Shown here: positions 22,322 to 30,536 of the stretch, piece by piece
How the letters are laid out: every line of letters begins with the position of its first letter
Numbering within the stretch: the stretch's first letter is position 1
Made by a program: the position numbers and the translations under genes
Source of the DNA: Clostridia bacterium
Lineage (GTDB): Bacteria > Bacillota > Clostridia > Oscillospirales > Acutalibacteraceae
Reading direction: 5' to 3'
Assembly: GCA_024404115.1 (NCBI GenBank)
Contig: JAKSQM010000003.1
Location: forward strand, 164,171 to 228,170
DNA: 64,000 bases
The notes under the pieces: generated by a model
The model's database searches: none
Told to the model about the DNA's origin: nothing
What the model saw: the letters and a program-made list of their open reading frames with translations, nothing else

Positions 22322-22350
22322 TTGCTTTAAGTTGATGTTTGTGATAAAAT
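22322..22350 (+). promoter_or_regulatory. Promoter of the third dockerin gene
   Basis: TTGCTT (22322-22327), 17 bp, TAAAAT (22345-22350), immediately after the terminator. It probably drives both the 289-residue dockerin protein and the GH89-like gene. Confidence 0.7.
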
Positions 22351-22381
22351 AAAGCTGATATATTTTGAAAGGATGACGGCA

Positions 22382-23251
22382 TTGAAGCTATTTAAAAGAA
22401 TAATTGCTTTGGCAATGTGTGCGGTGTTGGTTTGTGCAGTTTCAGGGGTTTATGCTCAGCCGTTGTTTAATGCTTCCGTATCCTTGAATTCAGATGTAAC
22501 ATATCTCTCTTATAACGAGGATTTTGATGTTACCCTCAGTTTAAAGACAGGGAAGAATTATTTTGCGGGACCTTTCTCTGCTCAGGTTTTCTATACAAAT
22601 TCGTTGTTAAAGGTTACCTCCGCAGAGCTTAACAAAACAGGGAAACTTTATTCCTGTGCAAAAACCTATAGCGATGCTGTTCTGTCAAAATCTATGACAG
22701 ATACCGCAAAGCAGAAATTTTATCCAATTAGCTGGAGCGATTCCAATAAATCGAAGAACGATTTTTGCAATATTGTAATGGTGCCGAATGTTACTGACCG
22801 CACCACTTCTTACGATAATCTTGATGAAAATATTGCCGTTCTTCATCTGTCATCTGGCTCTGCCACAGGCAGCGGAACAGTTTTTGTTTCGGCAGACAGC
22901 GTAAAATCCAGTGTGAATGTTGGCGGTGAAACTTACCTTTCAGCGTTGACCGATAACGGCAAAATCTCATCTGTAAGATACGATTATGGCTCAGATGTTG
23001 CTCTTGATACCTCAAATGCAAAGCTCAGTTTTGTTGTAACCGACCTTGGCGATGTAGATAACAGCAAGACGGTTAATTCAATTGATGCGCTGATGATTTT
23101 GCAGCATGTAACCGAAATAAAAGTGCAGACAGGCGATGCACTGAAGCGTTGCGATGTCAATGGTGATGGCACAGGCAATTCCGCCGATGCACTTGCCGTT
23201 TTGCAGATTGCAACAGGACTTTTACATTTAAACGATATTTATAAAAAGTGA
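22382..23251 (+). CDS. Secreted cohesin-like plus dockerin protein
   Basis: A 289-residue secreted protein. I place the start at TTG 22382 because GAAAGGA (22367-22373) is correctly spaced for it; the ATG at 22373 touches that ribosome site. A signal peptide (about 1-25, ending YAQP) is followed by a beta domain (about 28-205) and a type I dockerin (about 218-282) with repeats DVDNSKTVNSIDALMILQ and DVNGDGTGNSADALAVLQ. The first repeat lacks the usual DG pair, so its Ca site is imperfect. The architecture matches the 17018 gene although the sequences differ. The GH89-like gene starts 10 bases downstream. Confidence 0.75.
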   Translation: MKLFKRIIALAMCAVLVCAVSGVYAQPLFNASVSLNSDVTYLSYNEDFDVTLSLKTGKNYFAGPFSAQVFYTNSLLKVTSAELNKTGKLYSCAKTYSDAVLSKSMTDTAKQKFYPISWSDSNKSKNDFCNIVMVPNVTDRTTSYDNLDENIAVLHLSSGSATGSGTVFVSADSVKSSVNVGGETYLSALTDNGKISSVRYDYGSDVALDTSNAKLSFVVTDLGDVDNSKTVNSIDALMILQHVTEIKVQTGDALKRCDVNGDGTGNSADALAVLQIATGLLHLNDIYKK

Positions 23252-23261
23252 TGGATTGTAT

Positions 23262-25361
23262 ATGAATAACTTTGTTTTAAGAAACACACCAAAAATTGCA
23301 GATGCCTTTGAGTTCAGAACTTGTGCGGACGATAACGGCTGCGACACTTATTCTGTTTTTGGCGAAAACAAAAAGGTAGTTATCTGCGGCAACAACAAGG
23401 TTGCAATGGCAATGGGATATTACCGCTACCTGCACGATTACTGCAATGTTTTGCTCACAGACGGCAATTTCGATATTTCTTATATCAAATATGCCCCCAT
23501 TCCAGAGAAACAAGTGTCTTTCACCGTCAAGCAAAAAATCAGAATGGCAATGACCAACGAGCGTTTTGCCGCTGAGGCTGACGGCTGGGGCTTTGACAGA
23601 TGGGAAAAAGAAATTGACTTTATGGCAATGCAGGGCGTCAACACTCCTCTTGCATTGGTGGGCAGTGATGGCGTGCTTTTTAAAATGCTCACAGATATGC
23701 GCATTAAAGAAGAAACTGTTTCTGCATTCATCAGCGGCTCATCTTATTGGTATAAACAGCTGACAGGCAATCTTTTCGGTTATCTCCCCATAAATCATGC
23801 AGATTATTTCAACAAAAAAATTGCCGTTGGCAAAATGATAACAGAGCGTGAAAAAGAGCTTGATATGAGCCCCGTTCATCAGGGATTGCTTTTGACAGTG
23901 CCATTCTCTTTCAGAAGGCATTACCCCAAAACCGACCTCATTAAGCTGCCTGCATGGAATGCTTTCCCCCCTGCTATGACAATTTCGTCAGATGATTTTG
24001 GCTACCTGCGTATTTTTAATAAAACCTTCCTTGAAACTCAGCGTGAGCTTTTAGGCGAGGTACATAACTATATTTTTGACCCGCTCACCGATGTTGATTA
24101 CAAAGGCTACCTTACTTTTATTGAAGAAATCGGCGATGACTTCCTTGAAATTCTTGAGGAGGTTGACAGCGAGGGCAAATGGTTTGTAAGGTCAAAATCA
24201 ATCCCCACCGTTAAAGAAAAAATGGCAAACACCATTATCATTGATGAGGATGGCACAGATTATGAAAGCCGTGATGGATTCGCTGGCAATGACTTCGTGC
24301 TTGGTTTAAGGGGCAACCTTTACGGCAGAACTGTCCTTTGCGGTGATATGGAAACCATGAGCGAAAATCCGTACATTGCCTGCAAAGAAAAATACGAAAA
24401 CGCAGTTGGTACAGGACTTTTCTTTGACAGCGACAGTGAAAATCCATATTTCTATGCCCTTTCTGCAAAGGTGCTTACTTTAAGCGAAAAGGTGAATCTT
24501 GACGATTTCCTCACTGATTTTTCAAAATGCAGATATGGCACAGATGCTTTTGCCGATGATCTCAAAAAACTCGTGGAGCTTTGCTATTGCAAGGGCAGTG
24601 CACTCAATCAGGCATCCGCTCTTTGCGCCCGCCCCTGCACACAGATTAAGCACACCGCTCCCTTTGATACTTTCCAGCGTCCTTATGATAACAAGGATTT
24701 GCTTGCATTTGTTAAAAATTCACTGGCAAGCGACACTAAAAAGAACGATAACTACCGCAAGGATATGTCGTCTGTGCTTCGTCAGGTAATGAGCAACGCT
24801 CTTTTCCCGCTTTATGAGCAGGCAACAAAGTGCTTCTTCAATCAGATGATTGCAGAGTTTGAGCAGACATCCAACGCATTCCTTGAAATTTGCGAGGATA
24901 TTGACCGTTTACTTCGCACTGTTCCCGAAAACAATCTTTATTATCACCTTGATGCCGCCCGTCAGCTTGGCGATACAAAGGAACTTCGTCAGAATCTTGA
25001 AATCAATTTCCTTATGTATCACACAATGTTCGGACCTATCAAGAACTCAAAGATTTATGACACCTCATGGAGAGAGTGGGGCGGAATGGTTGGTCATTTC
25101 TACACTAACCGCTGGTATAAATATTTTAGAATGATGGCGGCATATTTCAGCAAGCCTAAAAAATTCAAGGATATTTCAAAGCACTGGTACTATGAGCGCA
25201 ACGCTTATAACGGCGAGCTTCTGGGCAAGCGACTTGAGTTCTTTGAAACTGAGTGGATAAGGGACTATGTTCCAAGACCCGCAGGCATTGGCGAAGAGGA
25301 CACAATTGCCGTAATGAACGATATAATTTCAAAATACGAAAGTATCATAAACGAATTTTAA
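23262..25361 (+). CDS. GH89 alpha-N-acetylglucosaminidase-like protein, altered active site
   Basis: A 699-residue protein with the GH89 (NAGLU) layout: small N-terminal alpha/beta domain (1-80), TIM barrel with RWEKEIDFMAMQGVN-type motif (about 108-122), and an all-helical C-terminal domain (about 400-690). GH89 enzymes release terminal alpha-GlcNAc from heparan-type glycans or mucin. By eye-alignment to human NAGLU, the acid/base position (YGADTFNE) reads YIFDPLTD here (Asp277) and the nucleophile position (VGTGMAPE) reads VGTGLFFD (Asp389), so both catalytic Glu are Asp. There is no signal peptide, so it is cytoplasmic. The ATG at 23262 was chosen over a TTG two codons earlier; the ribosome site is weak. 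Confidence 0.8.
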   Translation: MNNFVLRNTPKIADAFEFRTCADDNGCDTYSVFGENKKVVICGNNKVAMAMGYYRYLHDYCNVLLTDGNFDISYIKYAPIPEKQVSFTVKQKIRMAMTNERFAAEADGWGFDRWEKEIDFMAMQGVNTPLALVGSDGVLFKMLTDMRIKEETVSAFISGSSYWYKQLTGNLFGYLPINHADYFNKKIAVGKMITEREKELDMSPVHQGLLLTVPFSFRRHYPKTDLIKLPAWNAFPPAMTISSDDFGYLRIFNKTFLETQRELLGEVHNYIFDPLTDVDYKGYLTFIEEIGDDFLEILEEVDSEGKWFVRSKSIPTVKEKMANTIIIDEDGTDYESRDGFAGNDFVLGLRGNLYGRTVLCGDMETMSENPYIACKEKYENAVGTGLFFDSDSENPYFYALSAKVLTLSEKVNLDDFLTDFSKCRYGTDAFADDLKKLVELCYCKGSALNQASALCARPCTQIKHTAPFDTFQRPYDNKDLLAFVKNSLASDTKKNDNYRKDMSSVLRQVMSNALFPLYEQATKCFFNQMIAEFEQTSNAFLEICEDIDRLLRTVPENNLYYHLDAARQLGDTKELRQNLEINFLMYHTMFGPIKNSKIYDTSWREWGGMVGHFYTNRWYKYFRMMAAYFSKPKKFKDISKHWYYERNAYNGELLGKRLEFFETEWIRDYVPRPAGIGEEDTIAVMNDIISKYESIINEF

Positions 25362-25365
25362 TTAA

Positions 25366-25410
25366 AAAAGATGATTATGAGATAGCGTTTTGCTTTCATA
25401 ATCATCTTTT
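25366..25410. terminator. Bidirectional terminator
   Basis: A perfect 15-bp stem (AAAAGATGATTATGA, 25366-25380, with 25396-25410) flanked by A-rich and T-rich runs. It lies between convergent genes and serves both the GH89-like gene (plus) and the spore germination gene (minus). Confidence 0.92.
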
Positions 25411-25414
25411 CTTT

Positions 25415-26842
25415 TTATGTGTTTTCTCTGCTGATTGGCTTTCTTATAAGCAGGCTTATAAGCGATTTTCGGTTAAACGGCTTCACAGGGTAAAGGTAAC
25501 TTTTGCCCATGGAGGTGTTGGTGAATGCAATCAGCGCAATAACAACCGCAACGCCTGCAACGAATCCCCATAAGCCAAAAATGCCAGTGAGAATCAGTAT
25601 AAACACCCTCGAAAGCTTAAAGGCATAGCCTAATTCAAGGCTGGGCTGTGCAAAGTTTGCAATTGCAACGAATGCCATAAACAGCACCGCCTCTGCTGAA
25701 AATAACCCTGCCGAAACTGCCAGCTCGCTTAAAACCAACGCACCGATTATGCTTAGGGAATTGCTCAAAGAATTTGGTGTGTTTAACGATGCTAACTTCA
25801 AGGCATCTATTACAAGTTCAATTATAAGAAGCTGAAAAAGTAACGGCAGTGCAGACGGTTCTTTCACATTAAAAAGGCTGAACCACGCTGGTGCAATTTC
25901 GGGATTGCTTTCAAAAAGATACCACACAGGTGTCAGAAACATTGCAAGGGCAAATATTATTGCACGGATGCACCGCAAAAATGTGCCCACAACTGGCGCA
26001 AAATAAAAATCGTTTGTGTCCTGCAAAAATGCCATAAACCCTGTTGGGATAATCATTGCCGACGGTGAATTGTCTGTGAAAATAATTATATCGCCCTCAT
26101 AAACGCAGGCGGCGGCAGTGTCGGGTCTTTCCGTGTATCGCACTTTTGGGAACGGATTAAACCACTGCTTTTTTATAAGACATTCCGCAAGGCTTTCCTG
26201 CCCCATAGCAAGGGATTTCACATCAATGCTGTCTAACTTTTTTTGCAGATTTTTAAGAAGCTTTTTGTCAACCTTATCTTGCAAATAGCAAAGCACAACA
26301 TCTGTGTGCGAACGCTCGCCAACCTGATGAATCTCCATAGTGAGATTTCTGTCCCTTATTCTTCGGCGAATGAGGGAGGTGTTAAAAATCATCGTTTCCA
26401 CAAATCCCTCGTGAGAGCCACGAAGCACCTTGTCATTGTCTGGCTCTTCAATGCCACGGGATGGATAAGTTCGTGCGTCAACAAGCATACCGCCCTTGAA
26501 GCCCTCCACCACAAGACCGATTGCACCCGAATACACAAAGGTGGAAAAGGGAATAACATTCTCGTGAACATCCACCTCAATGTATGGCAAAAATTTGTTG
26601 GCAAATTCTCTCGTTTCAGTTACAGAGTCCACATCCTTGTCGGTCAGCTTCATAATAAATTCAAGCACCTTTTCAAGGATTTCATCCTTAGCATAACCGT
26701 CAATGAAATAAAGCTTTGCCGAGCGTGAAGCTATTTTGATTTCTCTTGCAACCACATCAAAATTTTCACTTGTTCTGAAAAAATCATCAAGCTGTTTAAC
26801 TCTTTTTGTATAATCAATTTCAAAAGGAATAGTTTCAGGCAT
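25415..26842 (-). CDS. Spore germination protein, GerA family (SpoVAF-like)
   Basis: A 475-residue membrane protein of the GerA/SpoVAF family. The cytoplasmic N-terminal half (1-about 265) contains the conserved VYSGAIGLVVEGF and PSRGIEEPDNDKVLRGSHEGFVETMIFNTSLIRRRIRD blocks (read in parts). The C-terminal half (about 275-455) has five or more hydrophobic helices. GerA-type A subunits sit in the spore inner membrane and form part of the nutrient receptor; SpoVAF is the paralogue that goes with the DPA-channel proteins. No B or C subunit genes are nearby, which favours the SpoVAF type. It lies 60 bases downstream of the peptidoglycan-binding gene and is probably expressed in the forespore. Confidence 0.88.
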   Translation of the reverse strand: MPETIPFEIDYTKRVKQLDDFFRTSENFDVVAREIKIASRSAKLYFIDGYAKDEILEKVLEFIMKLTDKDVDSVTETREFANKFLPYIEVDVHENVIPFSTFVYSGAIGLVVEGFKGGMLVDARTYPSRGIEEPDNDKVLRGSHEGFVETMIFNTSLIRRRIRDRNLTMEIHQVGERSHTDVVLCYLQDKVDKKLLKNLQKKLDSIDVKSLAMGQESLAECLIKKQWFNPFPKVRYTERPDTAAACVYEGDIIIFTDNSPSAMIIPTGFMAFLQDTNDFYFAPVVGTFLRCIRAIIFALAMFLTPVWYLFESNPEIAPAWFSLFNVKEPSALPLLFQLLIIELVIDALKLASLNTPNSLSNSLSIIGALVLSELAVSAGLFSAEAVLFMAFVAIANFAQPSLELGYAFKLSRVFILILTGIFGLWGFVAGVAVVIALIAFTNTSMGKSYLYPVKPFNRKSLISLLIRKPISRENT

Positions 26843-26902
26843 ATCAATCTCTCACAATACAATATTCTGAATTTATTATTCTCTCTGAAAATGAAATTAT
26901 AC

Positions 26903-28246
26903 TTATCTGTATTCGTTATAAAGGTTGACTATTGCGTTCCATGTAAGCGGACCAACCTGCCCGTTTTGCGGAAGCCCAGAAAGACGCTGAACTGCCGTAA
27001 CTGCGGCGGCTGTCTGCGCTCCGTAAATGCCGTCAACCGTAACACTCGGCACAGCAGAGTTGTTTCTTGCAATTACCCTCAAAAATGTTTGAATCTGAGT
27101 TACAACATTGCCCGTTGCACCTGTTGTGATGAAATACCCAGGGTAAAGCAGGGAAGCATAGCTTTTGTATTCATTTGGCAGTGCGTTCAAAACGCCGTTA
27201 TAGGCATTTTGAAGCTGATTCCATGTGCCTCTTCCCACAATGCCGTCTGCCTGCAAGCCATAAAGACGCTGGAAGTTGACAACCGCATTGTATGTTTCAT
27301 TGCCAAAAATGCCGTCAACCGTAATCTGCGAAAGTCGGGGATTGAAAAATCCGAGAAAATTGAGATAATACTGAATAATTCGCACCTCGTTGCCTCTGTC
27401 CCCACGGCGGAGCGAAGTGGAATACTGACGCTGACTTTCTGTGATGGTGATGCCCTCTGAATAAAGCTCAGAAAGACGCTTAACGCTGTTGTAAATATAC
27501 TTGATTCTGTACCACGTGTTCCTGCCAACAATGCCGTCGGGCGTTAGGTTAAAAATTCGCTGAAACTCTTTAACCGCCGCCACTGTTCTGCTTTCAAAAA
27601 TGCCGTTGGTGGGGCTGATTCTCGGTATGGCAGGGTAGTTTGAAGCGATTCTGTTAAGCTGTCGCTGAATAGTTCTCACATCTTCGCCTGCGGAGCCTAA
27701 CCTTAAAGCCGTGCCTGGGTATGATGCAATATCTCCACGGACAGGTGCGTTGAACACAATGTTGATGTCATTGCCGTAGTATCTCTGCAAAATCTGATAC
27801 GGTGTCAGACCTCTGTTGGCAAGGGTAACAGTGCCCCACTGCGAAAGACCGGGGCAGGTAACTGTTGTGCCGTTGCAATACTGTGTGAAATACGGCTGAA
27901 TCTGCCCCTGCTTCACAACATAATCATTAAAAAGCTCATCAACGAGCTTGCTGATGTTGCTGAAAACCTCGTTGTTTGGCTTGTATGACTGGTCGTATGC
28001 GGTGGAGCTTGTAATGTCAAAATCATAGCCTTGAGAGCGGTAATGCTCGGTGTAAATTCTGTTAAGGGCAAATGTTGTCTGTGCGTAAATATTGGCTCTC
28101 AGCGCATTCTCTGGCCACGTGGGGTAAATCTCGCTTGATGCCACATTCTTGATGTAATCGGGGAACGGTATGCGTACATTCCTTGCGTTGGATTGCGGTG
28201 TGCCAAGATGCACGGTAATGTATTCTGGTATAACAGGTGTCGCCAT
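26903..28246 (-). CDS. SpoIID-like plus triple peptidoglycan-binding domain protein
   Basis: A 447-residue protein. Residues about 40-165 resemble the SpoIID/LytB domain: ALRANIYAQTTFAL aligns with ALKAQAVAARTYAL, followed by SSTAYDQ, GLSQWGTVTLANRG and YQILQRYYG. Three peptidoglycan_binding_1 modules follow (about 178-255, 275-350, 365-445), each with LRxGxxGxxVxxIQ and FQ...L..DGIVG..TW. Families with these parts act on spore cortex or septal peptidoglycan (SleC, SpoIID). The Glu that precedes ALKAQ and is catalytic in SpoIID is Asn here, with a Glu one residue earlier. No signal peptide is seen. It directly abuts the upstream 248-residue gene and is probably spore-specific. Confidence 0.8.
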   Translation of the reverse strand: MATPVIPEYITVHLGTPQSNARNVRIPFPDYIKNVASSEIYPTWPENALRANIYAQTTFALNRIYTEHYRSQGYDFDITSSTAYDQSYKPNNEVFSNISKLVDELFNDYVVKQGQIQPYFTQYCNGTTVTCPGLSQWGTVTLANRGLTPYQILQRYYGNDINIVFNAPVRGDIASYPGTALRLGSAGEDVRTIQRQLNRIASNYPAIPRISPTNGIFESRTVAAVKEFQRIFNLTPDGIVGRNTWYRIKYIYNSVKRLSELYSEGITITESQRQYSTSLRRGDRGNEVRIIQYYLNFLGFFNPRLSQITVDGIFGNETYNAVVNFQRLYGLQADGIVGRGTWNQLQNAYNGVLNALPNEYKSYASLLYPGYFITTGATGNVVTQIQTFLRVIARNNSAVPSVTVDGIYGAQTAAAVTAVQRLSGLPQNGQVGPLTWNAIVNLYNEYR

Positions 28247-28993
28247 TTACATAACCCCTTTCAGACGCTCAAAGGAGTTACCCTCGTCCGTTTCCACATA
28301 TTTCGGCTCGTTGCCAACGCTCACAAGCGGAATCAGCTCCACGCCTTGAATAGACTTTATGCCAGCAAAAACAGGCACATCGGTGTATCTTGCATCAACA
28401 AAATCGGGATGCTCAACATATGTTGTGTATGAGGCATAGGGCAGGGCAGGGGAATCAGAGGGCGACTGGGAATTTTCCCTTGCAGGGGCAGGCAGAATAA
28501 TATCGTCAACAATGCCGTTGATGTCGGTCAGTCCGTCAAAAAATTCTCTGGTGCCGTTCAGAAGCTCAAGCACCACAACCACCCTTGCGCTGGGCACAGG
28601 GAATGCGTGGTCGGCGGCAAAAACCTGCACTTTAAGCGAGCCGTTCTGCGGATTATTCCTTAAAAATTCCTCATAGTTTCTGAATTTTGGCACTGCCATA
28701 TTGCCCACACTGTTTTCTCTTGAAGCCTGAGAATAATCCACCTCTGCTTTTTCAGCCTTTTCTGTTTCAGTGTCGGCTGTGTCGGTCAGCATTTCGTGGG
28801 TGTCCGCTTCCTCTTTCGGCTGCGTGTTCACAGGCAAAATCTGCTCTTTCTCAACGGGCATTACCTTGCATTCGGTGCAGATTTCTTCCTGATTGCTTTT
28901 TTGCTCTGATACCGCAGGCTTAGAGCAGTTGTTTTTTGAAAATTCCATCAGCTCACGGCGGTATCGTTCAATTAAATTATCAAAATCATCCAT
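28247..28993 (-). CDS. Unrecognised protein coupled to the cortex-protein gene
   Basis: A 248-residue protein. The N-terminal 85 residues are charged and probably disordered. The rest (about 92-235) has a beta-sandwich pattern with SLKVQVFAADHAFPVPSARVVV and a following DGLTDINGIVDDIILPAP stretch, as in carboxypeptidase-regulatory-like (transthyretin-type) domains. I do not recognise a specific family. Its stop is immediately followed by the start of the peptidoglycan-binding gene (no gap), so the two are surely cotranscribed and probably act together on the spore. Its ribosome site lies inside the terminator-like hairpin at 29001-29030. Confidence 0.65.
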   Translation of the reverse strand: MDDFDNLIERYRRELMEFSKNNCSKPAVSEQKSNQEEICTECKVMPVEKEQILPVNTQPKEEADTHEMLTDTADTETEKAEKAEVDYSQASRENSVGNMAVPKFRNYEEFLRNNPQNGSLKVQVFAADHAFPVPSARVVVVLELLNGTREFFDGLTDINGIVDDIILPAPARENSQSPSDSPALPYASYTTYVEHPDFVDARYTDVPVFAGIKSIQGVELIPLVSVGNEPKYVETDEGNSFERLKGVM

Positions 28994-29000
28994 AAAAAAA

Positions 29001-29030
29001 CCTCCTTCGCTTTATAATATGCGAAGAAGG
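29001..29030 (-). terminator. Terminator-like hairpin containing a ribosome binding site
   Basis: CCTCCTTCGC (29001-29010) pairs with GCGAAGAAGG (29021-29030) apart from one mismatch. Read on the minus strand it follows the tyrosine kinase gene, and its descending arm GCGAAGGAGG runs into TTTTTTT. The GGAGG in that arm is the ribosome site of the gene starting at 28993, so the structure would also hide that site. Confidence 0.8.
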
Positions 29031-29050
29031 CTTTTTGTTTACCTGTGATT

Positions 29051-30523
29051 TTATGATTGTTTCTTTTCATTCTCATCGCTGCGGTATGAATAATCATATC
29101 CGCCATAGCCGTAGCCATAACCGCCGTAGCCGCCATATGAGCCGTATGAGCCATAACCGTATGAGCCGCCTGAATAGCGTTTTGATGCAACAGAAGCCTT
29201 GTTATAAACACAGCCGATAACATATGCACCGTTAGCGTCAATATCGTTAATTGCCATTCTGATTCTGCCTGCTGGTGCTCTGTCCTCACTGATAACAAGA
29301 ATAGATGCGTCAGCCAGTGAAGAAATAACAGATGCGTCTGTAACTACGCTTGCAGGGGCAGTGTCGATAATAATAAAGTCAAATTCATTTCTTAAAGCCT
29401 TAACAATATCTGCCATTCTCTTTGTTGAAAGAAGCTCAGATGGGTTTTCTGTGGGCTGAGAATCTGCAATAACAAAGATGTTATATTTTTCGATATATTT
29501 AATAATAGATTCAAGTGGAGCTTTTTGAGCGATTGCATCTGCAAGACCCTTGCTTGAATGTTCAAGACCAAGCGCTTTGCAAACAGCAGGTCTTCTGAGG
29601 TCAGAGTCAATAAGAAGAACTGACTTGCCGTTCTGTGCAAGAGCAACTGCAAGGTTAGTTGAAATAGTTGTTTTACCTTCGCTTTCGCAGGCGCTTGTAA
29701 CCATATAAACCTTGTTGCCCTCTTTGGCGGCGTTGCTTTCAACCTTTGTTCTGATAGCCTTAAACGTTTCAATAAACGAGAAGCCGATTTTCTTATTTGT
29801 AATCAGCATATTTTTCGCTTTCAGATCAATCTTGTTGATTGAGCCGAGAATGTTTATGCCAACCTTTCTTGAAACATCCTCAACGCTTCTTACTGTATCT
29901 GTAACGATATAATAGATAAGAATAATAATAAGACCTGCAATTGCGCCAAGTGCAACGCCGATAACTGCGTCAACAAATACTGTTGATGTGTTGTCTGGCT
30001 TTGTTGCAAGAACAGGGAAGTCGCACACATTAAGTGTTGCGTTAGAATAAATCTTTGTAACGATTCCCTCATAGTTTTCAACAAGAGCCTTTGCAATTGC
30101 GTATGACTGCTCTGCCTTGCCTGTGCTGATAATAACCTCAATAACATTGGAGCCTGTAACAAGGTTAACCTTCATAGCCGCCTTAACTGTTTCATAGGTA
30201 ACAGGGCGTGTGCATTTATCAACAATTGTGTTGATAACAGAGCGGCTCTGAAGAATATATCTGTAAGTGGAGGCAACATTGATTGATGCGTTAATATCTG
30301 AGTTGTCGATTTTTTCTGTGTCAGCTGTAACAGTGTTAACAACAAAAGAAACCTTTGATGAATAAACATCCTCTTCTCTTATCATTGAAACAGTAGTTGA
30401 AATGATACCGCATACAAGAGCAAGCACAAGTATTATCCAAATCTTTTTTGCAACAACACGCAAGAAAGCAAAAATGTTGATTTCAATGCCGTTGTTTGTC
30501 CTTTCCTGTTTTTCGTAAGCCAT
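29051..30523 (-). CDS. Polysaccharide co-polymerase/tyrosine kinase (CpsCD/Wzc-type)
   Basis: A 490-residue fusion of a Wzz-type chain-length domain and a BY-kinase. Transmembrane segments are at about 28-46 and 183-207, with the extracellular part between. The kinase domain starts near 240: Walker A in SACESEGKTT (Lys284), Walker A' in LLIDSDLRRP, and Walker B in FIIIDTAP. The C-terminus is a Gly/Tyr tail with about 12 tyrosines (about 450-480), the autophosphorylation sites. It regulates polymer length and export. It is the last gene of the minus-strand operon that begins with the GT2 gene at 33861. Confidence 0.92.
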   Translation of the reverse strand: MAYEKQERTNNGIEINIFAFLRVVAKKIWIILVLALVCGIISTTVSMIREEDVYSSKVSFVVNTVTADTEKIDNSDINASINVASTYRYILQSRSVINTIVDKCTRPVTYETVKAAMKVNLVTGSNVIEVIISTGKAEQSYAIAKALVENYEGIVTKIYSNATLNVCDFPVLATKPDNTSTVFVDAVIGVALGAIAGLIIILIYYIVTDTVRSVEDVSRKVGINILGSINKIDLKAKNMLITNKKIGFSFIETFKAIRTKVESNAAKEGNKVYMVTSACESEGKTTISTNLAVALAQNGKSVLLIDSDLRRPAVCKALGLEHSSKGLADAIAQKAPLESIIKYIEKYNIFVIADSQPTENPSELLSTKRMADIVKALRNEFDFIIIDTAPASVVTDASVISSLADASILVISEDRAPAGRIRMAINDIDANGAYVIGCVYNKASVASKRYSGGSYGYGSYGSYGGYGGYGYGYGGYDYSYRSDENEKKQS

Positions 30524-30536
30524 TTTTATACCTCCG

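Noticed and set aside
12998-23251. A cellulosome enzyme cluster
   Set aside because: Dockerins are clear, but no catalytic glycosidase domain is fused to them, and the GH89-like protein nearby has neither signal peptide nor dockerin.
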